64,000 nucleotides of DNA. It comes from Aselliscus stoliczkanus (taxonomy: Eukaryota; Chordata; Mammalia; Chiroptera; Hipposideridae). Positions 1 to 10,593 of this stretch are shown piece by piece (position 1 is the first letter of the stretch; each line of letters begins with the position of its first letter). The DNA is taken from positions 117,827,523 to 117,891,522 of the forward strand of contig CM066730.1 of NCBI GenBank assembly GCA_033961575.1. Reading direction: 5' to 3'. Made by a program: the position numbers and the translations under genes. Below the pieces are notes generated by a model. That model saw nothing but the letters and a program-made list of their open reading frames with translations. It searched no databases and was not told the origin of the DNA.

Positions 1-695
1 GTTGTTGAAGAAGCTGGATGTGTCATGTGTAGCAGTGTCCCATTGCTATAGACAAAGTTGAATACAACTTTTATGCGATTGACCTTTAATCTGAGTATGG
101 AGGTGAAGCCATGTTGACACTATGCTTTGTCAGCCATCCTCCCAAAGGACATCCTGACCTATTGATATAATTTTCTTTGAATGTAACACATATTCTGTCA
201 TTGTTCTCTCAAGGAAGTGAGAACAGTAGCAATTTCAATTTTCTAACAGTGATAATGGGTCTCTTTAGTGTTAAGTGGCACATGATGTTAGTTTCTTAGA
301 TAATTAGGACATAGGGCTTTACAGGGTCAGCAAGCTGTTTAGAATTTACCAATTTGTCTTTGGTGTTTATGGTTTTAGAACACTATGGATAACTGTACTA
401 AGCTGAACTCATTTTCACTTGGATTCCTTTATTCATCAAAAACTTATCAAGAATATTTTGTCAGATAAAATATGAACTTCCGATCTTCTGAAACTTACAT
501 TTTAGCTGTTGAGGTTCTGATGTTATTAAGCTGAAAAAAAAAATAAAAAGAACATGTGACTAATTGTAACATTAGCTTCCAGGTAGTTTGTTGTATAGAA
601 ATACTAACGTATTGTATATAAGTACACATCTATCCGTAAGTGTACACACACATATATATGTATGTATGTACTGCTAATACCAATGTCTCACAAAA
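1..695. other. Unrecognised AT-rich sequence
   Basis: I see no gene, RNA or named repeat here. There is a short A-run near 533-550 and a small alternating TA/CA patch near 640-670. It reads as ordinary non-coding mammalian sequence. Confidence 0.5.
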
Positions 696-710
696 ATGTG
701 TGGTGGGTTT

Positions 711-1181
711 TTTTTTCTTTTTTTTTTTTTTTTTAATTTATTGTGGTATTGGGGGAGGGGAACAGCATTGGGAAACTGGGGAAGGGAAACAGACAAGTTG
801 CTGTCCCATCGTTTCTCAGTCTAGCCGTGGAGGATATCGCTTCACTGGCCCATGTTGGCATCATCACAGCTCTCTTCTCAGATGAGGCAGTTCAGTCACC
901 GGCCTCTGGACGGCCACTCACAGCAGCTCATTGCAGCTCACACTGGCTGCCAGCTGCTCACGCTGGCTGCCAGCCACTCACTGTAGCCTATGGCAGCCCA
1001 CTGCAGCAGGGGCTGCAGCTATGCCATCCCCGGGGACTCACAGCAGCCCAGCTTCAGGTGGAAGTGTTGCTCACCATCTTAGCTGCAGAGGGCAGTGTCA
1101 CTGGCCCTCACATGTGGGATCCGAACCAGGGCCGCTGGATTCCCAAGCCAGCTCCTAACCAATGCGCCACTCGGCTGGCCC
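711..1181 (-). mobile_element. Long tRNA-derived SINE (about 470 bp)
   Basis: Read on the minus strand, it begins with a tRNA-like head (GGCCAGCCGAGTGGCGCATTG). A B-box-like GGTTCGGATCC follows at about 1119-1128. The body carries repeated GTGAGTGGCTGGCAGCC-type units, and the element ends in an A-rich tail, seen on the plus strand as the T-run at 711-735. The same body occurs at 12778, 29023 and 49440. An imperfect target duplication flanks it: atgtgtggtgggtttt from 696 and atgtatggtgtttttt from 1182. Open frames across it are by-products of the low-stop tandem body. Confidence 0.88.
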
Positions 1182-1269
1182 ATGTATGGTGTTTTTTTGA
1201 TTAGTAAAGTACTTCAGCACTTTTTAAAAAGCTAACCTGATCTTCAGGAACCCTGAGAGGTGTTAGGAA

Positions 1270-1370
1270 TATGCCCGATATTGAAACATGAAACCTAAAA
1301 CAGGTTTCAGAATAGATAAGTAAATTGCCCAAGGGTATAGCACTGTTAAGTGGCAGAGCTGGTTCTTAAT
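1270..1370 (-). repeat. MIR fragment
   Basis: The stretch 'taagtaaattgcccaagg' followed by 'gtggcagagctggttct' matches the MIR core read in antisense. It is degraded, and the ends are approximate. Confidence 0.6.
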
Positions 1371-1379
1371 GTGTTTTTT

Positions 1380-2698
1380 TAGTTGAGGCCTTTGCCCTCA
1401 AGGCGTTTATGGTTTAGATGTTATTTAAGACCTGCATGCACACAGAATTGGTTAAACTCTGCTTGTGTGTAATTAGGTGGCTATTGTTAAATACATGCAA
1501 TGTTTTCACAAACAAGACAGAGAAGCACTGTCTAGAATATTTGAAGAGCTTCATGGAGAATTGGTAAATCTTGAAGAAGAGATATGTTCTGGGTTGAAGA
1601 CATAAAATTGGATATAGTTGGTGAGAAGAGAGAGTGTATAGTCTTGAAAATCAGGCTGAGAACTATGGAGCTTTATGCTGTAATTAGCAGTAAAACGTTA
1701 AAGGTATCTAAGGGGTTAAGTAGCTTGTCACAATACATAGTTTCTCTGTGACAATTTGTAGAAAGGATTAGAGTAAGAAGACTGGAGATTTCGAGTTTTA
1801 TTGTGTTGGAGAGCAGTGACAGTATTGTGCTGGCTAGTTCCTAACATTTTCTATCGTTCCTTTATCCCTAATTGGGACCATTTGGGTCTGCTCTGTCTGC
1901 TGAGCCCTGTCTGGCTCCAGTAATAGGCTGTGTCTTAGGTCTCTACTCTTTGAGTGTATCCATTCCTGGGTGGTGAACCAGAGCGAGGCTGTCTCTGCCT
2001 GAATTACGACTGTGTCATGGACTCTGTCTATAAATGCCAAGGCAGCATCAAGTCTCAGTGTCTTGATGAGCTGCTCTGAGCATCCAGGCTAATATACTAG
2101 CTGATAGATTCTAAATCTATCAGTACTGACAAATACACAAGCTTGAACATGTTTTTGGTGGGTCTTGATTAAAATGAATCCTAGCAGGATCTTTTTAAAA
2201 TTTAATATTGTAGGACTTTCCAATATTACTTCAGTCAGCTTAATTTTCTTTTTTTCTTCCTAAAGATAACAATCTAATATTTCAAACACTGGGGGCATTT
2301 GTGTTGCACTCGTTGGCTAAAGAGCAATCTTAGTGTATATGTAAGTAATCCCTCTCAGATTTTCTTGTAAATCTCAATTGGCAGAGATCATTCATACCAT
2401 ATGGAGATGTGCCAAGGAAAGGGACACTCAGGTAAACAATTACAGTTTTACAATCCTGGGTAATGAGTGTTGAACTTGACTCATATTGGGCCTGTTTAGG
2501 GGTTTCAGAGAAATGAATATTTAGTTTATACAGGGAAGGGTAGTACAACCTGTGAAGGTGATAGAGGACCACTGACAGTACTTCATGGGGGCAAGGTGCT
2601 ATCAGATTTGATTTTCGAAATCATTCTGGGTTGTATGGATGATGGAGTAGATAGGAGGAATGGGAAAGGGGGCCTGAAGGCAGAAGAATAGTTAGGAG
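1380..2698. other. No recognisable gene; probably unique or very old sequence
   Basis: I find no splice-bounded exon, RNA gene or clear repeat family. The stretch 1500-1700 has a purine-rich texture (gaagaga, gagaagagag) like the antisense ancient repeat at 7560-8290, but I cannot align the two convincingly. Confidence 0.4.
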
Positions 2699-2699
2699 C

Positions 2700-2733
2700 T
2701 GTATTAGTCAGGATTCCAAAGAGAAACACAACT

Positions 2734-2786
<53 letters not shown>

Positions 2787-3035
2787 TACAAGCAGAATTC
2801 CATTTTCCTTGGGGAAACTTATTCTTTTTTTGTCTTGAGGCATTTGACTGATCAGATAAGGACTATTCACATTATAGAAGTTAATCTGCTTTACTGAAAG
2901 TCTACTAATTTAAATGTTAATCTCATCTAAAAAATACCTTCACAGCACATGTAGGTTGGTGATCAACTATAATAAAATTGAGTATCATAGCTTAGCCATA
3001 CTGACATAAAAAAATTAACCATCACAGAAACCAAT
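2700..3035. repeat. Interspersed repeat with internal TG microsatellite
   Basis: It starts 'gtattagtcaggattcc' and runs through 'agagaaacac', a TG tract, 'ttaatctgctttactgaaag' and 'ataccttcacagcac', ending 'aattaaccatcaca'. This is the layout of a common mammalian repeat whose family name I cannot give with certainty. The element at 63420-63840 has the same order of blocks. The orientation shown is the plus reading. Confidence 0.6.
2737..2785. repeat. (TG)n microsatellite
   Basis: About 24 uninterrupted TG units, sitting at the usual simple-repeat position inside the surrounding interspersed repeat. Confidence 0.98.
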
Positions 3036-3204
3036 GAGATTTTATCCTCCAGGTGCAAAAAGAAGTGGAATTACACCAGAATTTAATTGTGTGGACTTGT
3101 TCAGCAATTGGATTGGAAGTTGTGAGAGGGTACAGCCTGAATATCTGGGCATGGACCCTTCAAACAGGCATTTTCCTGCCAATTTATCTATAGAGTTCAT
3201 CTAG

Positions 3205-3370
3205 CATCCTCTCCCCCATCCTCATTAGTTCATTAATTCTCTCCATGTATTGAACAACAATGTGCCAGGCACTCTGGCAGGCACTAAGGACACAGAGGTT
3301 GCCAGAACACATTGTGTACCTTAGAAGGGCTCGCAGTATACTCATAGCTCTGCATTGCAGCTCTGCAGAC
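3205..3370 (-). repeat. L2-like LINE 3' end, antisense
   Basis: The plus strand reads 'attagttcattaattctc' and then 'caatgtgccaggcactctgg', with 'caggcactaaggacacagag' after it. This is the usual antisense signature of an L2 3' end. It is heavily diverged. Confidence 0.6.
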
Positions 3371-3937
3371 CAGACTAACAGCCACTTCATACATTTAGTC
3401 CACTCTTTATGTCCCTCACACCTTTTGTGAAAGTGAGGGCAATCAGACTTGTTTACGTTGTTCCCAGTGCCTTTCTGTATTTTTGGGGAAGTGGGGCCAG
3501 TTTTGCTCTGTTCAAGTGCTTTCCATGTAATTTGGTCATAAACTCATTAGTCTTACAGAGAAGTTTAGGGTGTAGTCTGTCCCACCTTTGCTTCTCTGCT
3601 CCTGATAAACCAACAGGAGTGTGCATTTGAATAAGTGTCATGATGCAGGATTCCATACATTTTCTGTAAAAACAGACTCTCCATGAACACTTTTGCTCTG
3701 TTTCCTAAGAGGCTTGCAGAAGTTGTCATGAGAATGATGAGAAAAGGAGCTAGAAAAAAAAGAACCTTCTTTGGGGAAGGATATACTTTAAAACGTTTGG
3801 TATAATGTTATATGGAAATCCACATCTGTTTTTTCCACATTTATCATGCCAATAAAACATGCACCTGTTAGTTTTTCATCACAAGCCATATTTCTCATCT
3901 GTCTAGTTTGACCTTGTCACAAGACTTTTCCCTTTTG
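3371..3937. other. Unrecognised sequence
   Basis: No gene or repeat family recognised between the L2 fragment and the EIF6 retrocopy. Confidence 0.4.
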
Positions 3938-3945
3938 GCACTGGA

Positions 3946-5042
3946 TTTTTTTTTTTTTTTTTCTTTTTGACAGAAGCAGATGCCTTTAATTGGGTAGTAG
4001 AGGGCAGCAGAGCTCTCAGCCAGGAGCCATAGGGCCACAACATGGCAGATTTTGCTGTAACTAGATTCAAGAGATGGGCAAAGGTGAAGAAGGGCTGGGC
4101 GTCCAGCCACTCGATACTAGTAAACTCTCTGCCACCTCCCTGCCAGCATCTGGAACTGGGTGGGGTGTGGAGAGGGAGCCAAAGTCCTGAGGCAGGAGCC
4201 CATGAAACAACATGGAAATTGGTTCAGGGAAGGCTGTAAAAGAGGGAATCCCACATGCTGGTAGCAATGGTACTAGGCTGGGCTTCATTCAGCTTGAAGA
4301 CACTCTCTATCACTGACAGCTCTGTGCTGGTTGTGTCCAGGCCACAGAAGGCACACCAGTCATTCACGATCATCCCAGCAGCGATCACCACCTCGGTTCA
4401 CAGTGTCCACCACAGGGAGAACCTGCAGGAGAGAGGACAGCTCATCCTGGTCTTCAATTGAAGTCTTGGGATGTACCAGCCCTCCCTGATTGCTGAAGAC
4501 ACAGTAACTTCCTACTTACCCCGGGGCAGCAACTGTCTGTCTGAAGACTTTGACTTTGAGCACATCAGCCAGGATTCCTTCTGTTTCCGTCTCCAGGTCT
4601 GGGTGGACCAAGGCCACGGATTCCTTGCAGATGGTGACACTGCCCAGGGCTGAAAGCCGCTCCTCGCCCCCGCCAGATCTGCACTGAGCCTGGGAGGCTG
4701 TTGCGAATGTGTTGCAGCTCCTGATTGGTGGTGTTGTTGGGCACAGGAGGCCATGCCTGTTCCCCACACACAGAGGCCCAATGATGCGACAGCTGGCGAT
4801 GGACGCGTGCCCCACAGGGATGGTCTTGGCAAGCTCGCCCTCAAACACACTGTAGAAGTTCTCTGACCCTCCGATGGCCACCAGGCAGTAGTTGGTGAGT
4901 TTGGCAAAGCAGCCGATCTCACAGTTCTTCTTGAATGACGCTCAACCGCCATGAGGCCTGGGACCAGGTAGCCGTAATCTCCATGGGCGGTGACAACAGA
5001 CCCTTCTCCACTCTGAATAGGTTTCCATTTCTGCCTCCTTCA
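3946..5042 (-). pseudogene. EIF6P: Processed pseudogene of EIF6 (translation initiation factor 6)
   Basis: On the minus strand the translation contains [36 protein letters not shown] and [16 protein letters not shown], which I recognise as EIF6. EIF6 is the 60S-binding anti-association and biogenesis factor, about 245 residues long. The start-like ATG is at 4952-4950 and the TGA at 4226-4224, so the span is 729 bp against about 738 bp for the intact gene. It contains no introns. A 5' UTR lies upstream, a 3' UTR lies downstream, and an A-tail appears as the plus-strand T-run near 3946-3962. An 8-bp gcactgga at 3938-3945 and 5043-5050 is a plausible target duplication. Frameshifts just after the ATG and after about residue 140 break the reading frame; the longest intact piece is 4516-4881. 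It is a dead LINE-mediated retrocopy rather than a functional factor. Confidence 0.92.
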
Positions 5043-5208
5043 GCACTGGAATTTTGTACTGAGTGGAAGTTGGAAGTGATTGCAAAGGAAGGCGATTTCT
5101 TATGACATTTTATGTCTGACCCATTTATCTCCTTGTGGGTTTGGGTGTTAACCTGCTCCATTATTATTAAATTCCCTATTTAGCAACCACAGATGACCAT
5201 TGCCTAAG

Positions 5209-5298
<90 letters not shown>

Positions 5299-5354
5299 TT
5301 CCTTCCTTCCTTCCTTCCTTCCTTCCTTCCTTCCTTCCTTCCTTCCTTCCTTTT
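5209..5354. repeat. Compound (TTTC)n-(TTCC)n microsatellite
   Basis: A pure TTTC run to about 5293 changes to TTCC until about 5354. It is an uninterrupted polypyrimidine strand about 146 bp long. Both strands give long open frames of no meaning. Confidence 0.99.
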
Positions 5355-6435
5355 AGTAAAGATTGCAAAATCTATATCTAAGATCTCTACTTCTATCATT
5401 ATTTTTGGTCAGTGGGGGTTCTAGTTGATTTTTGTCTTTTGATATGACAAGACTTTTTAACTTAAAAATAAAGGATTAAATATTTGTAAAAGATAGAGAC
5501 ATATTTAACATTGCAACACTGAAAAAAAATTCAAAAGCATTGATAGTTTCTTTAAGCAATGGTTTGAATTGCTAGGAATTGAGGTAAAATTCTAATAGAT
5601 GAATATTTAACTCTATGGTTAATACAAAGAAAAAAAAAATAGATGGCCATTGATATGAGTAAAACCTGAACAATAATACCAAAGTAAAATGCCAAAGAAA
5701 GTGCCACTAAATAAAATAAAAAATAAAACAATAATTCAAAATGTCTAACTGTGGTAACCTGATTTCAAAGTGTGATGCCAAATTAGAAAGATAAATATAA
5801 AACTGTCTTGACTGCTTTCATTTGATTCACTAGAGTTTATGAATGGATGACTCCAAAACAAAGGCAATTTTATTTTGATTTAAACAAATTTGAGGGCTGA
5901 AATACATATATTTAAGTGGTGGAATGTATGATATATATGCTTTACTTTTTGCCTTTCTGAGTGATTTCAACAATTGTACCTTATAGACATTTAGTATTTT
6001 AGTGTGATTTCCTAAGATTCACTTTCCTGATCTGATAAATTTTCCTTTGAATATGACAGCCATTTCTAAGACCTGTGTCAACTTTTGCTAACATTGAGCC
6101 ATACCTTATCTGAATGCTCCTCTTATCACTACAATTTATCATAGTGGGACAGCACTATAAATTGTTTTTTAACACATTGGGCACTAGTGGTCACATCTAT
6201 TGTGTTAGAGAGCTTGATGTGTTCACTCTGATATTGCATCCATTGGGAAGTAGGGAAAGAGAGTAAAAGGCAGAAAAGCCACTCATTACCTTTAAGTTCC
6301 ATAATTATGGCACATTTCAATTCATTTCATCCCCCCGTATTTGAGTGGCTGGGGCATACATATGGAAAGCTTTTCTTAAACACCACTAGACTCCCACTCT
6401 CATTAGATACTTTTACCTAGACTAGGTTTTAAAAG
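5355..6435. other. AT-rich sequence with no recognisable feature
   Basis: Very AT-rich, with several A-runs (5522, 5630). I recognise no gene or repeat family. Confidence 0.45.
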
Positions 6436-6439
6436 TCAT

Positions 6440-6590
6440 CATTGGTAAATATTGTTAGAGTCATTTTGGAGACAAGGAAACTGACACTCAGCATATACTG
6501 TGTAAGTTCAAACAGCTAACAAGGAACAGAGTCAGAATTTGAACCCATGTATCTGTCCAATTCATAGGCTGGCTTCTTCTCCTATCTCAG
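6440..6590 (-). repeat. MIR, antisense
   Basis: 'gacaaggaaactgacactca', 'caaacagctaacaaggaac' and 'gtcagaatttgaacccatg' follow the MIR core order in antisense. Confidence 0.75.
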
Positions 6591-6599
6591 CTACTGCTA

Positions 6600-7555
6600 G
6601 CCATGTCAAACTAGCTCAGTTTTCAGCAAATGTGCTCTATCAGGCATTTAACTTAGATTTTTACAATAACTGAATGTCACCATGTGCTTTTTTTCTTTTC
6701 AAAGAATGCACTGTTTAGGAGATAGGGCCTGACAAGGGGTGCATATTGCCCAGGGTGTCTCTGCATTGGAAATATTATAGAATGTAGACTCGTATAAATA
6801 GGGTAACCTGGTATGGTGCTACGTGAAACGGAATTCTATGAGCTCTGGCCCAAGCAGAAAGTCAATACATTAAGAACCAGAAATCACCAAGGAGCAATGT
6901 GCTTGGAAACTCAATACAGTAGTAAGTAACTTGGTACTGTGTCCATGAAAGATCCCTTATTGTCCACCAAAAACTGTTAATGGACTCCCACTGGTGTCAG
7001 TCAGTTCTGCATTTTAAAATAAACACATAAAAGAAATCAATGAGAGGATTTTTTTTCTTCCTTGGAGTTTGCTACACAGCCTTGATGATATTATCAAGAC
7101 AAAAACTCTATGGGACTATTTAACAACCCTGGACGCTTTTGTTGTAAAATTAAAATTAAATTGAATACATTCAGAAAATGCATTTTTGTGTGAGGTTTAT
7201 AATCACATATACATAATTAAAAATTAGATAGACTGGTTCTCTCTATACAAAACACTTTGTCTCTGCTATCAAGCTACTGTTTAAGTGGTAATTATGAACA
7301 CAGCCAATAATAGACTCTCTGCTTTTCATAGCTTTGTATAGACAGGCACCAGCCTACCTTAATCAAGACTCTTGATAACACCATGTGTTTATGGAATGTC
7401 TACTATATGGGGAAACAACAAAGAATAAGACAAATTGCTTTCTTGCCTTGGATCACACATTACAGCTGAAAACAGTCAAAAAAACCATCAGTTTTAATAC
7501 TCTGTAATAAGTGTTTTGACACTTTCAGAAGCATATAACAGAACCATCAATTGTA
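6600..7555. other. No recognisable gene or repeat
   Basis: Mixed AT-rich sequence. I see no exon with both splice sites and no named repeat. Confidence 0.4.
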
Positions 7556-7559
7556 GCCT

Positions 7560-8290
7560 GAGGCAAGGGTAAGGAGGGGGTTCTGAGAATGCTTGTAGGA
7601 GGAAGTGACATTAAGCTGGAGAAGGATAACTTGGAGTTAGTCAGACTAGAGGATAAGGTTGGAAAGGGTAGGGTGGGAGGAGGCATGCATCTTCCAGACA
7701 AAGAGAAGGCCTAGAAGCTAGAGGGAGCATGATGCATTTAACAAACTCAAGGGTAGTCAGGAAGGTGGGAGTGAGGATGATGGGAAATATAAGCGATGGC
7801 CCTCAGATAGTAAATGATGAGCTGAGGCTAGAGAAATGAAGAACCTCATAAGCCACATTCAGATGACTGGACTTGACATGAGGACAATTGAAGGGTAAGT
7901 AAAGAAGAAAGTGAGATGGCCTAGTTTGTGTTTTAGTAGGGCCATCGGGCTGCTGGGGAGAGTATAATAGATAGGAGCAGGTAGAACCAGCTAGAGGCTT
8001 TGTAACAATTGAGGTGAGAGATGGTGGTGACCTCATCTAGAAGATGGGCAATGGCAAAGAGAATGGACAGCAATGGGCAGGTCTGATGGTTGGCAGGACC
8101 TGGTAATTGGTTGGATGAGGGTGGTGAGAGAGTGCACAGACTCCAAGGTGATACCTGGTTTCTGGCTTGGGCAACTAACTGAGCCAGTTGCCAATAAAGA
8201 CTATAGGAAGAGGAACTATTTGCAGGGGGAAATGATGAGTTCATTTCTGGACATGTTTGGTTTGGATTGAGTTTATTTCTGGACATGAAT
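7560..8290. repeat. Ancient purine-rich interspersed repeat (class uncertain)
   Basis: The G/A-rich plus strand includes 'gaacctcataagccacattc', 'ggtgagagatggtggtgacc', 'gatacctggtttctggcttg' and 'catttctggacatgtttgg'. I recall these in this order from a widespread ancient mammalian repeat often found with antisense L2-type LINE sequence. I am unsure of the family name. The open frames on the minus strand are artefacts of its purine bias. Confidence 0.45.
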
Positions 8291-8429
8291 CAACTTGCCT
8301 CATTTTCTAGTATTTGTTGCCAAAGTGAATTGTCCCTGTGAAATAGCTGAGATAGACAAATCTCACCTAAGAGGCTGTGGGAGCTCCCTGAATACAGTGA
8401 GAGTTGGTTTTATTTAATTGTTTAAAATA

Positions 8430-8905
8430 AGTTTATTAAGATTTAATTCATATGCCATACAATTCATACATTCAAAGTATGCGATTCAGTGGTTTTTATT
8501 ATATACACAGATTCATGCAACAATCACTAGTCAATTTTACAACTTTTGCATTACCTCAAGCAGAAGTTCCTTATTCTTTAGCTATCCCTTCCTGTCCCCA
8601 CTCCTCTCCAGATCTACATAACCATGAATCCAACTGTCTCTATAGATTCCCCTATTCTTGAATTCATATGGAGGGACTCCATTGTAGTCTTTTGTAACTG
8701 GCTTCTTTTGCTGAGCATAATGTGTTCAAGGTTCATTTATGTTGTAGTATATATCAGTACTTCATCTCTTTTTATGGCTGAATAATAATTCAATGCATGG
8801 ATATGCCACATTTTGTTTATTCATCTGTCTGTTGATAAACATTTGGGTTGTTTCCACACTCTGGCTATTGTGACTAATGCTACTATGAATATCTGCATAT
8901 ATAGA
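8430..8905 (-). mobile_element. Old LINE-1 3' end, antisense
   Basis: The plus strand has 'ttcatatgccatacaattca', 'atggctgaataataattca', 'tgtctgttgataaacatttg' and 'gttgtttccacactctggct'. This is the antisense of the L1 ORF2 end and 3' UTR of an old L1M-type family. No intact frame remains. Confidence 0.8.
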
Positions 8906-10590
8906 GATTGCTTTTTATTCATCTCTGTGCCTCCAGGCCTGGGACCAGGAAGGATTAACATTTCTGCCCCTGACATCATGCTAGATGTCATGTGCATGAC
9001 ATCATCACCCCTAAAGGCAGTGACGCTAGCTCAGTGCTTGCTTCCCAGGCAACCTCTAGGATCTTCAGCACAATTGTGAAGTAGGAACATTTAGCTTTGT
9101 TCCTTGATGTATGAGTTCTTTTCTTGTCCCCTCCCTCTTTCAGCACTTGAAAAGTTAGAGGGAGTCTTGGTCCCTTTCAAGGACTGCTCTTTAAGCTGCT
9201 GAAATTTCTACCACTCCAGTCCTGCTCAAATGCCACCTGCCATTCCTGAAGTATGGCTGAATAGCTGATAAATTCACAGGTAGGTGTGAAGGAGGCTTCA
9301 AACATTCCCTTGCCTTTTCAAAGAGGGGAGTTGCCCAAATACTTCTCACTGTAAGAGGGAAGATTTCTTTAAATTTTGAGTTTCAGAAACTTCTAAGGTA
9401 TCTGGACTGCTTCCAGAAATTCCCTTACTCCATATCTTCTAAACCTCCTTCTTCCTGATCTTTGTAGTAAGGCTAAGACTTAAACCATGAGGCATTACTT
9501 GGCATGAGTGCCCATGTAAATTCTACAAGAAAAGTAAATGCTCACGAACCGCAGATCATACATCTGGGAATGCAGCCAAAGTCTTTTGCTATTTTAAATA
9601 ATTAATAAAACTGAAATGTGACAATTAAGAGCTTTGTGTTTGTGTGTTTGCCATGATCAAAGTTAGTATCTATATCCAATGGAACAAATCCATTTATACA
9701 AGTGCCTATCAGCAAAAATATGATTTTTGTTGCCTTAATGTGAACAAAGATTTAGCAAATTTCTTAAAGTGTAATCTGTGTACCAACTACATCCAGAATC
9801 ATTTTGGGTGCAGATTTCAGGAACCCATTCCAGCTACTAAAGGAAAATCTCTTGAGAGAGTGTGGCCCAGAGATCTGTCCTTCGAGCAAGCTCCCCAGCT
9901 GATTCTTATGCACATTCATGTATTAAGGCCATTCAAAAATATTAGGGCTTCAGTTTTATGTATGTTAGGTAAATACAGGTGACCATAATATTTATCATCC
10001 AAAATTTGCAGAGTAAAAGGAGGAGCAAGTAATTATGTTGAGAACATAAGTATAAACCAGGTCTGCCCTGGCAAACCAGGACACATGGTCACCTTGCAAA
10101 TAAATGCTAACCTGTTTGAGTGAGAACTTATTCCACCATCTTACTCTGCTTCTTTAACACATCAGAGCCACATTCTCAAAGCCTGATGATCTTATGAATA
10201 CTATATGCTTATGAGGTTCTTACTTTTGATGACTGCATATTTCTCATTTAGTTGACTTCATTATGAATGTCATTAGTGCTGCTTTCTGTTTTCTGGACCT
10301 CCTCTCTTTTTGACATAGATAAGGTTGATATTTCCATCCATGTTGTGGTTGGGTGGGGTCATGGATCTGGCCTGGCCAATGGAAGGAATATTGAGTTACT
10401 ATGGGAGATCCAGCAGAATTCCCCATACTTACAGTGCCCAAGAACTAGGGAGATGAGGAGCATCTTTTCAGGTCTGCCAAACCAGCTGTATTACTGAACC
10501 TTGCTTAGTATTTCATGTCCAGTATACTGCCATTTAGTGTCCAGTAGAACTCAGGCATAAATCTAAAATTTGTTATTGTAGAGGTCAAAT
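8906..10590. other. Largely unrecognised single-copy sequence
   Basis: I recognise no repeat family across this 1.7 kb. It contains a CRE-like palindromic cluster at 8971-9003, listed separately. An open frame at 9644-9982 has no recognisable domain and no supporting signals, so I do not call it a gene. Confidence 0.4.
8971..9003. promoter_or_regulatory. Cluster of CRE/ATF-like TGACATCA sites in a palindrome
   Basis: TGACATCATG at 8971-8980 is followed by GATGTCATG (8984-8992), a 2-base spacer and CATGACATC (8995-9003), so the 9-bp arms are perfect inverted repeats. TGACATCA differs from the canonical CRE, TGACGTCA, at the CpG only. Whether it binds any factor is unknown, and the site could be chance. 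Confidence 0.25.
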
Positions 10591-10593
10591 GTA

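Noticed and set aside
743..1204. A 153-codon open frame
   Set aside because: It lies across an antisense SINE whose tandem body happens to lack stops. The other long SINE copies give similar meaningless frames.
5148..5424. Long open frames of Lys-Glu/Arg or Phe-Leu-Ser repeats on both strands
   Set aside because: They are translations of the TTTC/TTCC microsatellite. The same applies near 36708-37311, 38659-38907 and 55700-56042.
7933..8286. A 117-codon minus-strand open frame
   Set aside because: It falls in a purine-biased ancient repeat. The frame is open because of composition and no domain is visible.
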